Shown: positions 1 to 5,089, counted from the first letter of the stretch. The stretch is 5,761 bases of DNA from an uncultured Veillonella sp. (GCA_959608595.1 CAUHTB010000057.1:1-5761), one strand, 5' to 3'. Numbers and translations are program-made. Notes: generated by a model not told the origin, from the sequence alone.

Positions 1-792
1 GATACCGATGATACCAACTAGCGATGCAGCTGCTGCAGGTGTCATACCAAAGGTTTCTTGTGCCATAGGGGATGCTAAGGATAGAAGACCTATACCACAA
101 GTAATATTAACAAAGAAGATCCACCAAAGAGCACCGAATTGCCAAGTTTTCATAGCATCATTGGCTAGCATACCATGGTTATGAACATACATAGTGGATT
201 TATCTTTCGTAGTTCGAGGCGGTTGTTTTGGTTGGGGTGCTTTTAAATAAAGAGAAGAGGCGCCCATAACTAGGAGATAAATTATGCCGAGAATAATGAA
301 ATTATTAACTAAGCCTACCTGGGCTACAAGGAATTGCATAAGCGGTCCTGCAATGAGTGAAGCAAATCCAAATCCCATAATAGCTAATCCCGTAGCAAAT
401 CCTGGGCGATTAGGAAAATATTTTACGAGTGTAGATACTGGTGTTATATAACCAATACCTAGTCCGATACCACCGATGATACCATAGAAGAGATAGAGTA
501 AGGTAAGATTATGAATGCTAAGAGCATAGGCCGTACCAAATAGGCCTGCCACCCAGAACACCATGGAAAGAAGTCCGCTTTTCTTAGGACCTATTTTTTC
601 TGCAAAGGAGCCTAAAAAGCCGGCAGACAGTCCAAGCATCAGGATAGCTAGGGAGAAGGTCCATGTTGTTTGAGACATAGTAAATCCCATATCTGCCATA
701 ATAGGTCGTGTGAGCACGCTCCATGCGTACACACTACCGATGGATATATGTAGACCAATGGCAGCTAGTGCAATAAGCCAACGATTTCTCAT
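1..792 (-). CDS. OFA-family MFS transporter (oxalate/formate/lactate antiporter-like), C-terminus outside window
   Basis: The reading frame is open from an ATG at 792 to the window edge, giving 264 residues of a protein that is usually about 400 long. The start is set by an AAAGGAG ribosome binding site 7 nt upstream. Seen directly: a first membrane helix at residues 4-27, an MFS motif-A-like loop at 58-72 (GFLGSFAEKIGPKKS), a glycine-rich helix at 104-115, and the OFA-like stretch KYFPNRPGFATG at 124-135 followed by GFGFAS. A hydrophilic central loop (about 184-216) follows helix 6, then helices 7 and 8 begin. Members of this family exchange small carboxylates such as oxalate, formate, lactate or pyruvate across the cytoplasmic membrane. 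The substrate here cannot be read from sequence. Lactate would suit a lactate-fermenting Veillonella, while the upstream ZTP riboswitch points to formate or one-carbon metabolism. Family assignment is firm; substrate is inference. Confidence 0.9.
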   Translation of the reverse strand, partial: MRNRWLIALAAIGLHISIGSVYAWSVLTRPIMADMGFTMSQTTWTFSLAILMLGLSAGFLGSFAEKIGPKKSGLLSMVFWVAGLFGTAYALSIHNLTLLYLFYGIIGGIGLGIGYITPVSTLVKYFPNRPGFATGLAIMGFGFASLIAGPLMQFLVAQVGLVNNFIILGIIYLLVMGASSLYLKAPQPKQPPRTTKDKSTMYVHNHGMLANDAMKTWQFGALWWIFFVNITCGIGLLSLASPMAQETFGMTPAAAASLVGIIGI

Positions 793-859
793 AAGAAAAC
801 TCCTTTCATATAGGTGAGATGATTAAAACTTTGTACAGTATTATTTGCTACAAGAAAAT

Positions 860-898
860 AAAAAAAGACCGCCTGAACAAAAGCTTGCCCAGACGGTC
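860..898 (-). terminator. Intrinsic terminator forming the expression platform of the ZTP riboswitch
   Basis: On the minus strand GACCGTCTG (898-890) pairs with CAGGCGGTC (875-867). The stem extends by two G-U pairs and one C-G pair to an 8-nt loop, and seven T residues follow (866-860). The 5' arm contains the CCGTC that forms the aptamer pseudoknot, so terminator and ligand-bound aptamer exclude each other. The MFS start codon lies 68 nt further downstream. Confidence 0.92.
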
Positions 899-961
899 GG
901 CTATCACACGATGTGTGCTACTGTGCATGTAGTCAATTCTACGAATCCGTCAGCCCAGTAG
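887..961 (-). promoter_or_regulatory. ZTP riboswitch aptamer (pfl motif) upstream of the OFA transporter
   Basis: Read on the minus strand, this matches the known pfl/ZTP aptamer layout part by part. P1 is CTACTG (961-956) with CAGTAG (923-918). Next comes the conserved CTGACGG (953-947). P2 is GTAG (942-939) with CTAC (932-929) around AATTGA. A variable linker holds a small CACAC/GTGTG hairpin. P3 is the conserved GCCGACCGTCTGGGCA ending near 886. The pseudoknot is GACGG (951-947) with CCGTC (896-892). From memory, these conserved blocks closely resemble the Fusobacterium ulcerans ZTP aptamer. Such aptamers bind ZTP/ZMP, which build up when 10-formyl-THF is limiting. The pseudoknot uses bases of the downstream terminator's 5' arm, so ligand binding should prevent termination and turn the transporter on. 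Confidence 0.93.
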
Positions 962-973
962 TAATATATTACA

Positions 974-1003
974 AATATAGCAATTAAGAGGATATCTTGT
1001 CGA
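974..1003 (-). promoter_or_regulatory. Probable sigma-A promoter of the riboswitch-MFS transcript
   Basis: The minus strand has TCGACA at 1003-998, 18 nt of spacer, and TATATT at 979-974. Each hexamer is one base from consensus. The predicted start near 967 is a few bases before P1 of the ZTP aptamer (961), which supports the call. It is based on sequence match only. Confidence 0.6.
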
Positions 1004-1047
1004 TGATATAAGTCACTATCGTATACACCATAAACATTTATAATTGA

Positions 1048-1085
1048 AAATAGGGAAAGGAATCCTTCGATTCCTTTCCCTATTT
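1048..1085. repeat. Perfect 17-bp inverted repeat (hairpin) between divergent transcripts
   Basis: The arms at 1048-1064 and 1069-1085 are fully complementary around a CTTC loop. They read AAATAGGGAAAGGAATC and its complement. On the minus strand the stem is followed by a weak T-rich stretch (CCCTATTTTC), so it could terminate minus-strand transcripts before they reach the riboswitch promoter. On the plus strand the T-run is poor. It lies between the minus-strand ZTP promoter and a plus-strand promoter at about 1091. Terminator, boundary element and remnant of a mobile repeat all remain possible. Confidence 0.7.
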
Positions 1086-1090
1086 AGATA

Positions 1091-1107
1091 TGATATAATT
1101 TATATCA
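1091..1107 (+). promoter_or_regulatory. Extended -10 promoter embedded in a 17-bp palindrome
   Basis: TGATATAAT at 1091-1099 is an exact extended -10 element. No good -35 exists at 16-18 nt, because the hairpin 1048-1085 occupies that place. The same bases form the palindrome TGATATAA-T-TTATATCA (1091-1107), which could be an operator or simply an AT-rich coincidence. Transcription would begin near 1106 and run into the element that ends at the terminator 1170-1197. Confidence 0.5.
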
Positions 1108-1197
1108 AAGTGAGGCATAAATGGTTTGGTCGCCAGACTTCGCTTCTAGTAATTTAAAATTGAAGAAACGGTCTGACTTCTATGTCGGGCCTTTTTT
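1107..1197 (+). ncRNA. Candidate small RNA or leader/attenuator of about 90 nt
   Basis: The stretch starts at the extended -10 promoter and ends in a strong intrinsic terminator. Internally GTTTGG (1124-1129) pairs with CCAGAC (1133-1138). The same CAGAC (1134-1138) can instead pair with GTCTG (1171-1175), which is the 5' arm of the terminator. These alternative pairings resemble a terminator/antiterminator switch. No known riboswitch or small RNA family was recognised. A 34-codon frame from ATG 1121 (stop at 1223-1225) has a GTGAGG sequence 7 nt upstream, so translation could couple to folding. The next plus-strand gene starts at 1429 behind a second hairpin, so what would be regulated is unclear. 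Function is inference. Confidence 0.35.
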
Positions 1198-1225
1198 CAT
1201 ACGTTCTCTCACCGCCAATCTCTAG
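1121..1225 (+). CDS. Possible 34-codon small ORF inside the leader element
   Basis: ATG at 1121 is followed by 34 codons to TAG at 1223-1225, with GTGAGG about 7 nt before the start. The predicted peptide begins MVWSPDFASS, is basic in the middle (KLKKRSDF) and matches no family I recognise. It overlaps the alternative hairpins and the terminator of the same transcript. It could therefore be a leader peptide, or merely a chance frame over a structured RNA. Low confidence; ribosome profiling would decide. Confidence 0.22.
   Translation: MVWSPDFASSNLKLKKRSDFYVGPFFIRSLTANL
1170..1197 (+). terminator. Intrinsic terminator of the candidate small RNA/leader
   Basis: GGTCTGAC (1170-1177) pairs with GTCGGGCC (1184-1191) around the loop TTCTAT, followed by six T residues (1192-1197). 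The two T-G wobbles are allowed only when the plus strand is transcribed, since the minus strand would have C-A mismatches. This fixes the orientation. Confidence 0.72.
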
Positions 1226-1270
1226 AAGATTAGCAAAGGCTGGACCCATTTAGAGGCCTCAAGTTCAATA
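1214..1270. repeat. 57-bp intergenic repeat, copy 1 (pair at 4883-4939)
   Basis: This stretch matches 4883-4939 in the same orientation at 51 of 57 positions with no gaps. Both copies contain GCCAATCT and AGATTAGC arms 5 nt apart. Read on the minus strand, these form an 8-bp stem with one G-U pair. The one substitution in this hairpin falls in its loop. A second conserved block is GGACCCATTTA and AGTTCAATA. The copies lie 3.7 kb apart in two different intergenic regions, which suggests a dispersed family. No mobile-element terminus was recognised. Confidence 0.85.
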
Positions 1271-1301
1271 TAGTGTTGTCAATTATAAAAGTAAATAGAT
1301 T

Positions 1302-1350
1302 AGAGGTTCCTAATAGTCACCAAGGTGACCAATAGGAACTTCTTTCGTTT
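1302..1350 (+). terminator. Terminator-like hairpin upstream of the exported-protein gene
   Basis: AGAGGTTCCTA (1302-1312) pairs with TAGGAACTTCT (1333-1343) with one G-T pair. After a small internal loop, GTCACC (1316-1321) pairs with GGTGAC (1324-1329). The right arm is followed by the T-rich TTCGTTTTG. The left arm and orientation are nearly the same as in the terminator at 2057-2108, so this is a second member of one hairpin family. It may end plus-strand transcripts coming from the 1107 region and insulate the gene at 1429. Confidence 0.55.
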
Positions 1351-1359
1351 TGTAACTAT

Positions 1360-1389
1360 TATAATGGAATAGATTAATTATGTTACAAT
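1360..1389 (+). promoter_or_regulatory. Possible promoter elements for the exported-protein gene
   Basis: Two -10 candidates lie between the hairpin and the start codon. One is TATAAT at 1360-1365. The other is an extended -10, TGTTACAAT, at 1381-1389. Neither has a good -35 at normal spacing. A start within this stretch would give a 5' leader of roughly 30-60 nt. Tentative. Confidence 0.3.
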
Positions 1390-1428
1390 ACAAATAAGAT
1401 AATAGTTTTTAGGGAGAGGGAGACTCAT

Positions 1429-2025
1429 ATGAAACGTTATATTACATTACTTAGTCTAGGTTTGTGTTTAGCCGTACCGATGCTTTCACAAGCTAGCGAT
1501 ACAAAGACTGTTATGCATGTTACGAATGTACATAATGGTCAATATGATGCGGCATTAGATGCTATTACAGATACAAAGTTTTATGGACCGTATCAATTCC
1601 GAGTATTAAAGGATGCTATTGAAACGCAGGGCGAAACAAAGGACATTGATGGTAGGGTGTTTAGAACCTCTGATGGGGTATTTATGCATGTAAAGGCTAG
1701 ATCTATCGATAGTACGAGTTCCACGTTAGATGCTGAGGTTAATGAGCTTGTTAAAGATAGAACGATTCCTGAACCTACCGTAAAGATGGTATTACCTATT
1801 ACGCATAATGTAATAGAGGTCAACAATGATGGCGTGCGTAGTTTACTAACTGAATTTATGTATGGGTGGCCATTAGAGTATCGCACGGATATGGTATTGG
1901 TGACAGATTATGAAGATACTCGATACTACTATAATTTACAGTTTTATCGACATAAGTTACCTGAAGGTATTCGTATGGAACAGTTACGCCAAATGATTAT
2001 GGATGCGCAGTTTAGTTATAAATAA
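1429..2025 (+). CDS. Exported (Sec signal peptide) protein of unknown function, 198 aa
   Basis: The ATG follows a purine-rich GGGAGAGGGAGA ribosome binding site at normal distance. Residues 1-22 form a typical signal peptide: basic MKRY, a hydrophobic core LLSLGLCLAV, and a probable cleavage after SQA. The only cysteine (13) is inside the signal peptide and not in a lipobox, so a lipoprotein is unlikely. The mature part (about 176 residues) is soluble, mixed alpha/beta in appearance, with no transmembrane helix. It has an aromatic cluster near the C-terminus (TRYYYNLQFYRHKL, about 165-178). I recognise no family. In a diderm Negativicute it would be periplasmic or surface associated. It is the only plus-strand gene of the window, monocistronic, bracketed by related hairpins at 1302-1350 and 2057-2108. 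The coding call is strong; function unknown. Confidence 0.85.
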   Translation: MKRYITLLSLGLCLAVPMLSQASDTKTVMHVTNVHNGQYDAALDAITDTKFYGPYQFRVLKDAIETQGETKDIDGRVFRTSDGVFMHVKARSIDSTSSTLDAEVNELVKDRTIPEPTVKMVLPITHNVIEVNNDGVRSLLTEFMYGWPLEYRTDMVLVTDYEDTRYYYNLQFYRHKLPEGIRMEQLRQMIMDAQFSYK

Positions 2026-2056
2026 GTGATATCTAATTAGCACAATATAGTTATAA

Positions 2057-2108
2057 ATAAAAGAGGTTCCTAATGGTCATAGTAGTGGCTTATAGGAACC
2101 TCTTTTAT
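2057..2108. terminator. Bidirectional terminator between convergent genes
   Basis: The outer stem runs from 2057-2072 (containing AAAAGAGGTTCCTA) to 2093-2108 (TAGGAACCTCTTTT), 16 consecutive pairs. It continues after a small mismatch with GTCA (2076-2079) to TGGC (2086-2089). The symmetric A-run and T-run give a U-tail in either direction. It lies 31 bases after the stop of the exported protein and 38 bases after the stop of the thrE-like gene on the other strand, so it can serve both. Confidence 0.88.
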
Positions 2109-2119
2109 CGGGCAAGTAA

Positions 2120-2139
2120 TTTATATGAATTTGTTATAG
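2120..2139. repeat. 20-bp exact repeat, copy 1, just after the thrE-like stop codon
   Basis: TTTATATGAATTTGTTATAG occurs here and again, identical, at 5163-5182. On the minus strand both copies are downstream of a stop codon: 7 bases after the thrE-like gene here and 23 bases after the HAD gene there. Both precede a terminator. Confidence 0.8.
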
Positions 2140-2146
2140 GGTTATA

Positions 2147-3397
2147 TTATTTATAAGTGTTTTTTTTGATTAGTGGTGGTTTTATATGTTTTACAATTGC
2201 GATAGATATAGCAATTGTAAAAGCTATCAAAAAGGATTCCTTTGCGAAGCTAATGGCAATAGTTTCTTGTCCCATTAGCATATAATAAATGGATCGATAA
2301 AAGCTGAGCCCTGGTAGTAAAGGGAATAAGCTAGTCATTAGGAAAACTATAGCAGGGCATTTCCGTTTAACAGCCAATATTCTTGATGCTATGGCGATGA
2401 TAAAACCACTGATGAATATGGAGAGCATAACATTAGACTGTAGTGAAGATAATGTTAAGAACAAGAACCATGAGATGAATCCTAATATTGTACAATCGAT
2501 AAAATGTTGTTTAGCTACACGGAATAAGATTGCAAATGCTGTCGTACCAATACCAGCCATTATACTACGCATAAACATAGAGGTTAAGGAATTAGTATCT
2601 AAATTAGAGGTATAAAGAGGAATCATTTGTGTGTTGAAGAGTAGTGATTGTACTACTGCGACCCCTACAGCCATGGAAATACAGGTAAGTAACGCGCCCA
2701 TCATAAGGGTTATTCCTGTATTATAGTTATTCTGGCTATACTCTCTAATAGCATTGACGAAAGGAACTCCGGGAACAATGTCAATCATGGCTCCTAGTAA
2801 TATAACTGATAGGTTGGAGCCTAATTCAAAGTGGATAAAGAGATTACCCAATAAGGCTATTAGAATACTACCTAAAATGGTAATCAATACATCAGAGCTA
2901 AGTATGCGTTTAATCGTACACATATAGACGCCTAATATTAAGCCTATAATACCTGCAATTATAGAGTCTGTTATAGAACTACCAATTGCATAGCTAAAGC
3001 CCGAAGCTCCTAACGTATAAGCTACTAATCTCCAAAAAAAAGAATAGTCTGACATGGTATCAATTTGATTAAGTTCACTTTCAATCTCCTCAATAGTAAT
3101 ATTTTTTTGTGTGATACGTCGGGAGAGAGCATTAACAGATTCAATTTTACTGAGGTTAATATCGACTTCAGGAACGTTATAAATACGAGTAATTTCAGTT
3201 CCATCAGCTTTCTTAGCAGTTGCAAAAATACCTCTATTGGATACGTAGGCTTCTAAATCTTTAAAATTCATAGCTCGTGCTATGTAGTTCATAGTATCCT
3301 CTGTACGACTGATTTCGGCGCCACTGCTAAGTAGTATTTTTCCAGCTTTTAGTATAATTTCTAATTCCACACCTGTCATTATTTCCTCGTTATTCAT
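2147..3397 (-). CDS. Threonine/serine exporter family protein (ThrE-type, fused YjjP-YjjB architecture)
   Basis: The 416 residues have the length and order of a one-chain ThrE-type exporter. A cytosolic N-terminal region (about 1-120) carries LLSSGAEISRTEDTM at 22-36. A first membrane block follows (about 122-255) with the motif VPGVPFVNAIREY at 208-220. A second block (about 275-403) has LPGLSFYRS at 361-369. The first part corresponds to the DUF1212/YjjP family, the second to DUF3815/YjjB. Known members export threonine and serine, and the E. coli two-gene form has been linked to succinate export, so a dicarboxylate role is possible in a succinate/propionate fermenter. The ATG overlaps the stop of the upstream ykvI-like gene (ATGA), suggesting translational coupling. 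A second ATG at 3379 (residue 7) has a clearer GAGGA upstream and may be the real start. Confidence 0.9.
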   Translation of the reverse strand: MNNEEIMTGVELEIILKAGKILLSSGAEISRTEDTMNYIARAMNFKDLEAYVSNRGIFATAKKADGTEITRIYNVPEVDINLSKIESVNALSRRITQKNITIEEIESELNQIDTMSDYSFFWRLVAYTLGASGFSYAIGSSITDSIIAGIIGLILGVYMCTIKRILSSDVLITILGSILIALLGNLFIHFELGSNLSVILLGAMIDIVPGVPFVNAIREYSQNNYNTGITLMMGALLTCISMAVGVAVVQSLLFNTQMIPLYTSNLDTNSLTSMFMRSIMAGIGTTAFAILFRVAKQHFIDCTILGFISWFLFLTLSSLQSNVMLSIFISGFIIAIASRILAVKRKCPAIVFLMTSLFPLLPGLSFYRSIYYMLMGQETIAISFAKESFLIAFTIAISIAIVKHIKPPLIKKNTYK

Positions 3398-4797
3398 TTT
3401 ACTTCATTGTTATTTATATTGGACTTTTTGATAGGTCTATCTTTAGAAGATTCAGTTGATTTTGATTCTTCCTGTTGTTCTTGTAGAATATTGATATTTT
3501 GATGTATAACTTCTTCATCTATTGAGAGATGCTCTTCCACATAGTCTTTTAGCTCTTGAACTGTTTCCGTATTTGAAAGTATTTCTTTTGCTTCATTATG
3601 AATATCTTCTTTAAGAGATTTTGTATCTGCTTGACTAATATCACCTAATGTATGGAATAGTTCACGTTCTTTTTCTGAAAGATTTTTATGAGGACTATGT
3701 TTTTTTAATGATAAATGGATCATCTTTCTTCGGAAGAGTTTTTCCATAATGATATCTTTGCGATCACGGAGCCAGCCATAAATAAGAATAATTAGGAGTA
3801 ATAGTCCCATATAACCGAGAATTGGGTAGAGGATACTAATCAAATCTTTAAAACCAAAGAAACTACATATATATCCTATGATTACTACAGAAATAATAAC
3901 AATTCTCATTCTTTTTGTGCTGCCGTTGGCAAAACGTCTAGCAATAGAATAAAAAAGAGAGAATGCTGTATTAAAAATAAGTGAAAAGACTGTGATTGCA
4001 TATATATATGCTAGCCAAGGATGAATTTGATTGGCAATAGCAAGAATCGGCAAATCTGCATCTTTTACGGTATCTAGATTTGCAAAAATAGAGATAGCAG
4101 CTATAAAAACAACTAATCCGACTAATAGGCCGCCACGAGTGCCACCTTTTTCAGCAATACCAATACGAACAACAGAACCACCTAAAATAAAGGCCATAGA
4201 AACAGCTGTCATAGCACATAGAGAATAATAATTAATGACAGAAAACCATACATTGCTTGTGGCTGGTTTGATTGTGTGGGCTAAAGCCTCTAATGTAGTC
4301 CAATCATGACTTTTACCAATAAAAGAGTAGCCTGTAATGATGAATATCATAACAATCATGATAGGAGTAAAAACACCTAAAACATTAGTTATTTTGTCAA
4401 AGTTCATAAATGATACGGTTATGATTAAAAGTGAGCAAATTAATCCACCAACCCAAAAAGGGAATCCAAATTGTTGTTCTAAGTTTGAGCCTGCGCCAGC
4501 AATCATAACAAATCCCATAATAAAGCTACCAGAGATTAGTACAAAATCAAGTATTTTTGTAATAATAGGATGGGAAATCTGTGTAAAAACTTCTTCATGA
4601 TTGTCTGCACGATAGTAGCTCCCCAAAGAAAGCATGATTTTACCAAATGCGGCATTTAATAGACCTAGTAATAGAACACCAATGAGACCTATTTGGCCAA
4701 AACTTATAAAATATTGCAGAAGATCTTGTCCACTCGAGAGTCCTGCACCTACAATAACACCTATGTAGGCAAATGCAATTTTCCATGATTGTTGCAT
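3394..4797 (-). CDS. YkvI-family membrane transporter (APC/LeuT-fold type) with long hydrophilic C-terminal tail
   Basis: The start at 4797 is chosen because AAGGAGG lies 8 nt upstream. The in-frame ATG at 4836 would add 13 polar residues encoded across that ribosome binding site, so it is rejected. The 467-residue protein has about ten hydrophobic helices in residues 6-343. Helix 1 carries GVIVGAGLSSGQ (13-24), the glycine-broken pattern seen in LeuT-fold sodium-coupled carriers and in the YkvI family. The substrate of this family is not established. Residues 344-467 are hydrophilic, rich in Glu, Lys, Ser and Asn, with helical stretches (about 371-445) and a disordered end. From memory, Bacillus YkvI ends soon after the last helix, so this tail is an addition. 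The gene is first in an operon with the thrE-like exporter, a pairing that suggests linked amino or carboxylic acid movement. Confidence 0.85.
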   Translation of the reverse strand: MQQSWKIAFAYIGVIVGAGLSSGQDLLQYFISFGQIGLIGVLLLGLLNAAFGKIMLSLGSYYRADNHEEVFTQISHPIITKILDFVLISGSFIMGFVMIAGAGSNLEQQFGFPFWVGGLICSLLIITVSFMNFDKITNVLGVFTPIMIVMIFIITGYSFIGKSHDWTTLEALAHTIKPATSNVWFSVINYYSLCAMTAVSMAFILGGSVVRIGIAEKGGTRGGLLVGLVVFIAAISIFANLDTVKDADLPILAIANQIHPWLAYIYAITVFSLIFNTAFSLFYSIARRFANGSTKRMRIVIISVVIIGYICSFFGFKDLISILYPILGYMGLLLLIILIYGWLRDRKDIIMEKLFRRKMIHLSLKKHSPHKNLSEKERELFHTLGDISQADTKSLKEDIHNEAKEILSNTETVQELKDYVEEHLSIDEEVIHQNINILQEQQEESKSTESSKDRPIKKSNINNNEVK

Positions 4798-4825
4798 TAT
4801 ATTTTCCTCCTTCCAAATACATAAC

Positions 4826-4857
4826 TTAGTATACAAAATAATATTATATCATACTAA
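4826..4857 (-). promoter_or_regulatory. Extended -10 promoter of the ykvI-thrE operon inside an inverted repeat
   Basis: The minus strand has TGATATAAT at 4851-4843, an extended -10, with transcription expected near 4836 and a leader of about 40 nt to the start at 4797. No consensus -35 is visible. TTAGTAT (4826-4832) and ATACTAA (4851-4857) form an inverted repeat around the -10 and start point, a position suited to a repressor operator. The promoter is moderately supported, the operator weakly. Confidence 0.5.
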
Positions 4858-4882
4858 TGATTCAATTGATGGAAATCATACT

Positions 4883-4939
4883 GCCAATCTCTATAAGATT
4901 AGCTAAGAATGGACCCATTTATAGGCCTTAAGTTCAATA
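4883..4939. repeat. 57-bp intergenic repeat, copy 2 (pair at 1214-1270)
   Basis: This is the second copy of the element at 1214-1270, in the same orientation, with 6 substitutions and no gaps. It lies upstream of the ykvI-like promoter. The minus-strand hairpin GCTAATCT/AGATTGGC is unchanged between copies, while the substitution in that part lies in the loop. Outside these limits the two regions do not align. Confidence 0.85.
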
Positions 4940-4979
4940 CACTAACTATTGAATTGACGGCGTGTCCATGTGAAAGTAC

Positions 4980-5017
4980 TGCCTCATAAATGTAATATAT
5001 ATCACATTTTTAAGGCA
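4980..5017. promoter_or_regulatory. CRP/FNR-like palindrome inside a larger hairpin
   Basis: TGTAATATATATCACA at 4991-5006 differs by one base from the CRP-type pattern TGTGA-N6-TCACA. The dyad extends outward: TGCCT (4980-4984) pairs with AGGCA (5013-5017), and 12 of 14 bases match across the 14-base arms. No promoter that it would clearly control was found nearby; the ykvI-like -10 is about 140 bases away. It could be a regulator site or a further copy of a dispersed hairpin family. Confidence 0.4.
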
Positions 5018-5089
5018 ATAGATTAGAAATAGTATCTATACGTAAAAAGTATAATGTGAAAGATGAAATAAATTAGAGAAAATAAAAGA

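Noticed and set aside
790..810. Six-codon frame ATGAAAGGAGTT... ending in TGA over the MFS start codon, as a leader peptide
   Set aside because: It overlaps the ribosome binding site of the MFS gene and has no ribosome binding site of its own; control is explained by the riboswitch.
1439..1470. Lipoprotein signal around the cysteine at residue 13 of the exported protein
   Set aside because: The preceding residues (LGL) do not fit a lipobox and the cysteine is in the middle of the hydrophobic core; ordinary signal peptidase cleavage after SQA fits better.
1593..1886. 97-codon open frame on the minus strand inside the exported-protein gene
   Set aside because: It lies fully antisense to a gene with a good ribosome binding site and signal peptide; it has no convincing start signal and no recognisable protein features.
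2391..2615. Open frames on other strands or frames inside the thrE-like and ykvI-like genes (also around 3025-3256, 4031-4228, 4337-4600 and 4640-4822)
   Set aside because: All are contained in strongly supported membrane-protein genes and encode low-complexity or composition-driven sequences without start signals of their own.
4798..4836. Upstream ATG start for the ykvI-like gene
   Set aside because: The 13 extra codons run over the clear AAGGAGG ribosome binding site of the ATG at 4797, and transcription is predicted to begin at about 4836.
5050..5056. TATAAT-like sequence on the plus strand in the 5018-5089 interval
   Set aside because: There is no -35, no extended -10 and no downstream plus-strand gene; the interval is AT-rich and such matches are expected by chance.
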